Positions 29,828 through 33,260 of a DNA stretch of 33,260 bases are shown here, in pieces (position 1 is the stretch's first letter; each line of letters starts with the position of its first letter). Below the pieces are notes generated by a model. The model saw only the letters and a program-made list of their open reading frames with translations, was not told the origin of the DNA and ran no database searches. The stretch covers positions 946 through 34,205 of the forward strand of contig DIBR01000059.1 of assembly GCA_002415025.1 (NCBI GenBank), written 5' to 3'. The stretch comes from Spongiibacteraceae bacterium UBA5047. GTDB taxonomy: Bacteria > Pseudomonadota > Gammaproteobacteria > Pseudomonadales > Spongiibacteraceae. A program made the translations under genes and the position numbers.

Positions 29828-32020
29828 CTAATTTTTCCTTCGGATAAACCAGCAGTAGTGAATGGGCTTGCCGTGGCGTTTTACGTCCATGTCCAACGAC
29901 CACTCGGTTCTGTCTTCAAGGTGATAGCGCTGCGCTACCTCCCCTGCCAATTTAAAATCCCGACGATTGGTCGAAAATATCAGCAAGCCATCGGGGTTGA
30001 GCGATTTGATCGCCAGGTCGATCAAGCGCACATGGTCGCGTTGGGTGTCGAGCACCGTGTCGGTGCGCTTGGAATTTGAGAAAGTGGGAGGGTCAAGCAG
30101 AATCAGGTCAAAGCCCTTGTCGTTGGCCTCAAGCCACTCTACACAGTCAGCCTGTATCGTATGGTGCCGCGCCTCGCTCATGCCGTTAAGTGACAGGTTC
30201 TCTCTTGCCCATTGCATATAGCGCGGCGACAAATCAACGCTGGTTGTCCACTTTGCCCCGGCTATAGCCGCCTGTACCGTCGCCGCACCGGTATACGCAA
30301 ACAGATTAAGGAATGAGGCACCTTTTGCGCGTGCCGCCAACTCCAGACGCACCCGGCGATGATCAATAAACAACCCGCTATCCAGATAATCCTGAAGATT
30401 CACCAGCAGTTTAGCCTGCCCTTCACGCACCGTTATCATCTGATTGCTGCGCTGCTGTCGCTGGTACTGTTCTTTGCCGCGCTGGCGCCTGCGTTGTTTC
30501 AGCACAATACGCTTGTCGGGAACACCGGTAGCACCCGGCAGCGCCGTCATAATGTCGCGCAACCGGGCTTCGGCTTTTTCGTCCGAAATCGTTGCCGGCG
30601 CTGCATACTCCGACACCATCAACCAATCTTCGTAGCGATCAACAGCCACCGCGTATTCGGGCATATCGGCATCGTACAAGCGATAGCAGCTAATACCCTC
30701 CTTTTTTAACCACTTATCCAGCTTTTTCCGGTTTTTGACAATACGATTGGCAAACATCCTTGCGCCTGCCGACAAGGGTAAGGCACTCGCAGGAGAGTCG
30801 CCGCCGGGGTCGCCTGAGGAGCGCTTCTGCACGCGGTTGCCTTCACTCAGGTCAAACAGCAATAAGCGCGACTCAATAGACCCGTTAAGCATCTTGTAAT
30901 GTTGGTGGCTGTGCCATTGCATGGCTTTGCCCAAATGGGGGTTGCCCGTAAAAACGCCAGCACGCCAGCCGATAAAGTCTCGACTAAAGGCGTCCCCGAG
31001 ATAACGGTACAGATGTACCAGCGAGCTCTCGTCGCCCAGGCGCTCACCATAAGGCGGATTGGTGAGAATGAGGCCAGTGCTGATCTCGGCGTGGGTGGGT
31101 TTGACGAATTCGGACAACTCCTTACGCAGAACCCGCACCCGCCCTCGCAGCCCGGCCCGTTCGATATTCTCCTCTGCAGAGGCAACCGCACTGGCGCTGG
31201 CATCGTAGCCACGAATTTCGGGCCACTGGCGGTCGAAGCCGGCACTGCGACGCTCTTTGGCTTCCTCGCGCAGGCGCTCCCACAGCGAGGCCTCGTGACC
31301 CAGCCAGCGGTCAAAGCCCCAACGGCGGCGCAGCAGGCCCGGAGCGATATCCATGACCATCCACGCACCTTCAATCAACAGCGTGCCAGAACCGCACATG
31401 GGATCTATCAATGCACCGCCGCGCGCGGCCATGCCGGGCCAATCTGCGCGCAGCAAGATCGCTGCCGCGAGGTTTTCCTTCAGCGGCGCCAAGCCACCCT
31501 TACTGCGATAGCCACGCCGGTGCAGGCTTTCTCCGGACAGGTCGAGCGCCACCTGCGCACTGCCCTTTTTTACCCGGACATTAAGGCGAATATCCGGCTG
31601 ATTTTTTTCAATATCCGGACGCCGGTTCTGGGTGTCACGAAAGTAATCCACGATGGCATCTTTACAGCGAAACACCCCGAACTGGGTGTTGTTCAGCCAG
31701 TGGGCTTTGCCGTTAAAATCGATGGCGAAACTACCGTCACCCTTCAGGTGCTCACGCCACTCAACGGCGCGAACTCCGGCGTACAGTTCATCGGCACTTT
31801 CGAGTTGAAACTCACATAAAATCAACAGGATACGGTTAGCTAATCGCGACCACAAACAGCAGCGGTAGCCACATTCCAGTGTGCCTCTAAAGTAGACCGC
31901 GCCCACCGATTCGCGCGTTTCCAGCGCACCCAGCGCAGTGAGTTCGCCGGCCAGAATGCCTTCCAGAGACTTGGGGCAGGTTGCCTTGAATTCGAAGGTG
32001 GATTGTGGTGATTGTGACAA
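29828..32020 (-). CDS. rlmL: Bifunctional 23S rRNA methyltransferase RlmKL
   Basis: 730 residues with the fused layout of E. coli RlmKL, which makes m2G2445 (N-terminal RlmL) and m7G2069 (C-terminal RlmK) in 23S rRNA. A THUMP domain (about 50-165) is followed by the RlmL methyltransferase with DPMCGSGTLLIEGA (206-219) and the catalytic NPPYGER (321-327). The RlmK half has NLFAYTGAATVQAA for SAM and LLDPPTFSNS near residue 643. The start is TTG at 32020, chosen because the alignment with known N-termini begins close by and there is no ATG; the ribosome site is weak. Between the halves lies a linker with QKRSSGDPGG. Confidence 0.95.
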   Translation of the reverse strand: MSQSPQSTFEFKATCPKSLEGILAGELTALGALETRESVGAVYFRGTLECGYRCCLWSRLANRILLILCEFQLESADELYAGVRAVEWREHLKGDGSFAIDFNGKAHWLNNTQFGVFRCKDAIVDYFRDTQNRRPDIEKNQPDIRLNVRVKKGSAQVALDLSGESLHRRGYRSKGGLAPLKENLAAAILLRADWPGMAARGGALIDPMCGSGTLLIEGAWMVMDIAPGLLRRRWGFDRWLGHEASLWERLREEAKERRSAGFDRQWPEIRGYDASASAVASAEENIERAGLRGRVRVLRKELSEFVKPTHAEISTGLILTNPPYGERLGDESSLVHLYRYLGDAFSRDFIGWRAGVFTGNPHLGKAMQWHSHQHYKMLNGSIESRLLLFDLSEGNRVQKRSSGDPGGDSPASALPLSAGARMFANRIVKNRKKLDKWLKKEGISCYRLYDADMPEYAVAVDRYEDWLMVSEYAAPATISDEKAEARLRDIMTALPGATGVPDKRIVLKQRRRQRGKEQYQRQQRSNQMITVREGQAKLLVNLQDYLDSGLFIDHRRVRLELAARAKGASFLNLFAYTGAATVQAAIAGAKWTTSVDLSPRYMQWARENLSLNGMSEARHHTIQADCVEWLEANDKGFDLILLDPPTFSNSKRTDTVLDTQRDHVRLIDLAIKSLNPDGLLIFSTNRRDFKLAGEVAQRYHLEDRTEWSLDMDVKRHGKPIHYCWFIRRKN

Positions 32021-32279
32021 AATAGAGACCGCCTATTGGGGCCGGTCAGCCAGAGCGCCCACCAACCGTGACTTATACAATTTCCGCCTAAGTAAACGGC
32101 AGCATATAAACAATTGATCTTCGTATCAGACGCTGGAATCTGGTTAGATCGAAGGTCTGCGGGGGCGATTTTAGCACCTCCTCCGGGTGCAGACACAGCG
32201 TGTAAACTGTCAGGCCAAGCCCCCGCAGCACCTTTTCACACCTCAAAGTGTAAGCCGAAATCAGGGAGATTCATCACCT

Positions 32280-32483
32280 ATGAGACGACAGAAACGCGAT
32301 ATGTCCGACCGTGCTTTTCAAAAAGGTTATCAGGCCGGATTTTCTGGCAAAAACAAAGATATGTGTCCTCATCAGCAACTGGCAACACGGCAAAATTGGC
32401 TCACCGGGTGGCGCGAAGGTCGCCACGACGCCTGGGATGGCTTTACTCAGGTAGAGGCCCTGCAGAAAACCTACGTCAACTAG
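32280..32483 (+). CDS. rmf: Ribosome modulation factor (Rmf), C-terminally extended
   Basis: Drives 70S ribosomes into inactive 100S dimers in stationary phase. The 67-residue product starts MRRQKRDMSDRA and contains KGYQAG, the MCPHQ motif and NWLTGWREG, as in E. coli Rmf (55 residues). About a dozen residues extend the C-terminus (GFTQVEALQKTYVN). The frame is open to 32187, but the ATG at 32280 has AGGGAG eleven bases upstream and the conserved start. The divergent 259-base gap to rlmKL holds both promoters. Confidence 0.93.
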   Translation: MRRQKRDMSDRAFQKGYQAGFSGKNKDMCPHQQLATRQNWLTGWREGRHDAWDGFTQVEALQKTYVN

Positions 32484-32519
32484 CACTCGCAACTCTCCTC
32501 CACGTGCCAGCAGTAGCTT

Positions 32520-32543
32520 AACCCGCCCTTCGGCGGGTTTTTT
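32520..32543 (+). terminator. Intrinsic terminator of rmf
   Basis: AACCCGCC (32520-32527), loop CTTC, GGCGGGTT (32532-32539) followed by a T run: textbook stem, tetraloop and U tract. It lies 36 bases after the rmf stop and also faces the end of rluB. Confidence 0.93.
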
Positions 32544-32572
32544 CTGTCTGAAAGAAACCCGGAGAATCTAAT

Positions 32573-33260
32573 CTACCGGCCTTTTCGCGTTGGCGGCGTA
32601 CGCGCGGATTTGCTGGCCGCCCGCCCCTGCGGTCTGGCCCCGGATCGACCCTGAGGCTTGGCTTCAGGCCGCCCCCGGGAGACATTCTTGGGTTTGCCTT
32701 GAGGCTTGCCTCGCGACTTTGGCTCAGTTTTGGAAGCAGCCTTGATCTCGGCCTTGGCGGGCGCCGTCAAACCAGCCATTTCGTAGACTTTAATCACTTC
32801 GTCGGGGGGCAGCTCCATCCACTGCCCCGCCTTGAGTTTGGGTGGTAGAAATACCTTGCCGTAGCGAACCCGCTTGAGACGGTTCACCTGCAGGCCCTGC
32901 GACTCCCACAGCCGCCTCACTTCGCGGTTGCGGCCCTCCATGATAACGACGTAGTACCAACGGTTTATGCCTTCGCCACCACCGTCGACAATATCGGTGA
33001 ACTTGGCTACCCCGTCATCAAGCATGATGCCGTCGATCAAACACTGCATCTGGTCTTCGGTGGCCTTTCCCATCACCCGGCAGAGGTATTCTCGCTCAAT
33101 GGTTGATGAGGGGTGCATCAGCTTGTTAGCCAGCTCACCGTCAGAAGTAAACAACAGCAAACCGCTGGTGCTGTAGTCCAGACGGCCAACAGATATCCAG
33201 CGCTCGCCCCGCGTTTTCGGCAGGCTTTCGAAAACCGAGCGGCGCCCTTCCGGATCTTTG
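32573..33260 (-). CDS. rluB: Ribosomal large subunit pseudouridine synthase RluB, 5'-truncated
   Basis: Only the last 228 codons are in the window; the gene begins beyond the right edge, where the S4 RNA-binding domain should lie. The frame continues through the edge, where the RsuA/RluB catalytic motif GRLDYSTSGLLLF contains the nucleophilic aspartate. Further signatures are GELANKLMHPSS, EREYLCRV and GRNREVRRLWESQG. RluB makes pseudouridine 2605 in E. coli 23S rRNA. The C-terminal 65 residues are a basic low-complexity tail with repeated KPQG and RPQG units, probably disordered and RNA-contacting. RluB rather than RluE or RluF is favoured by the long basic tail. Confidence 0.92.
   Translation of the reverse strand, partial: KDPEGRRSVFESLPKTRGERWISVGRLDYSTSGLLLFTSDGELANKLMHPSSTIEREYLCRVMGKATEDQMQCLIDGIMLDDGVAKFTDIVDGGGEGINRWYYVVIMEGRNREVRRLWESQGLQVNRLKRVRYGKVFLPPKLKAGQWMELPPDEVIKVYEMAGLTAPAKAEIKAASKTEPKSRGKPQGKPKNVSRGRPEAKPQGRSGARPQGRAASKSARTPPTRKGR

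Noticed and set aside
30899..31819. 306-residue open frame on the plus strand opposite rlmKL
   Set aside because: It lies wholly antisense to a conserved gene, shows no family motif and arises from the codon bias of the real strand.

Overview
The window is an ordinary-looking chromosomal segment of a gammaproteobacterium. The fused RlmKL methyltransferase, TmcA, YgiQ, ribosome modulation factor, divergent sdhC/gltA and very large PstC and PstA all point that way. The protein style (AbgT transporter, SnoaL-like and SDR genes, DUF2288, B12-radical SAM) suggests a marine Cellvibrionales-type bacterium; that last step is inference. No phage, integrase, insertion sequence, CRISPR array, rRNA or tRNA was recognised.

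Layout. 1-2832: the start of the sdhCDAB operon (minus) and gltA (plus) diverge from a 514-base regulatory region rich in inverted repeats; gltA ends at a perfect 46-base palindrome. 2846-5366: small poorly known genes (lipoprotein, SnoaL-like protein, zinc ribbon, membrane coiled-coil protein) around an SDR dehydrogenase. 5507-7535: cinA and a START-like SRPBCC gene converge on a cluster of REP elements. 7705-13514: a B12-binding radical SAM protein, then a minus-strand block reading DUF2288, a 98-residue orphan, TmcA and a HIT hydrolase with overlapping or touching ends, next to an RluA-like pseudouridine synthase. 13515-16680: an intergenic region with DnaA boxes, then divergent MFS and AbgT transporters.

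16689-25645 is a complete phosphate regulon module on the minus strand in the order phoB-phoR-pstS-pstC-pstA-pstB-phoU. PhoR senses and phosphorylates, PhoB binds Pho boxes (clear ones before phoB and pstS, a candidate before pstC), PstSCAB imports phosphate and PhoU links the transporter to the kinase. A terminator hairpin after pstS probably sets a high PstS to permease ratio.

25725-33260: an SPFH/NfeD membrane pair, YgiQ, a cold-shock protein, RlmKL (23S rRNA methylation), Rmf (ribosome hibernation) and a truncated RluB (23S rRNA pseudouridylation). Several genes in the window act on rRNA or tRNA.

Most striking non-coding signals: a REPIN-type cluster whose two REP versions have different but internally complementary stems; the loop-free 46-base palindrome; a triple 11-base-period Pho-like repeat between pstS and pstC; and two perfect DnaA boxes flanking an AT-rich gap. 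I did not find a convincing wholly new multi-gene system; the best candidate for uncharacterised biology is the DUF2288/98-residue orphan/TmcA/HIT gene string.
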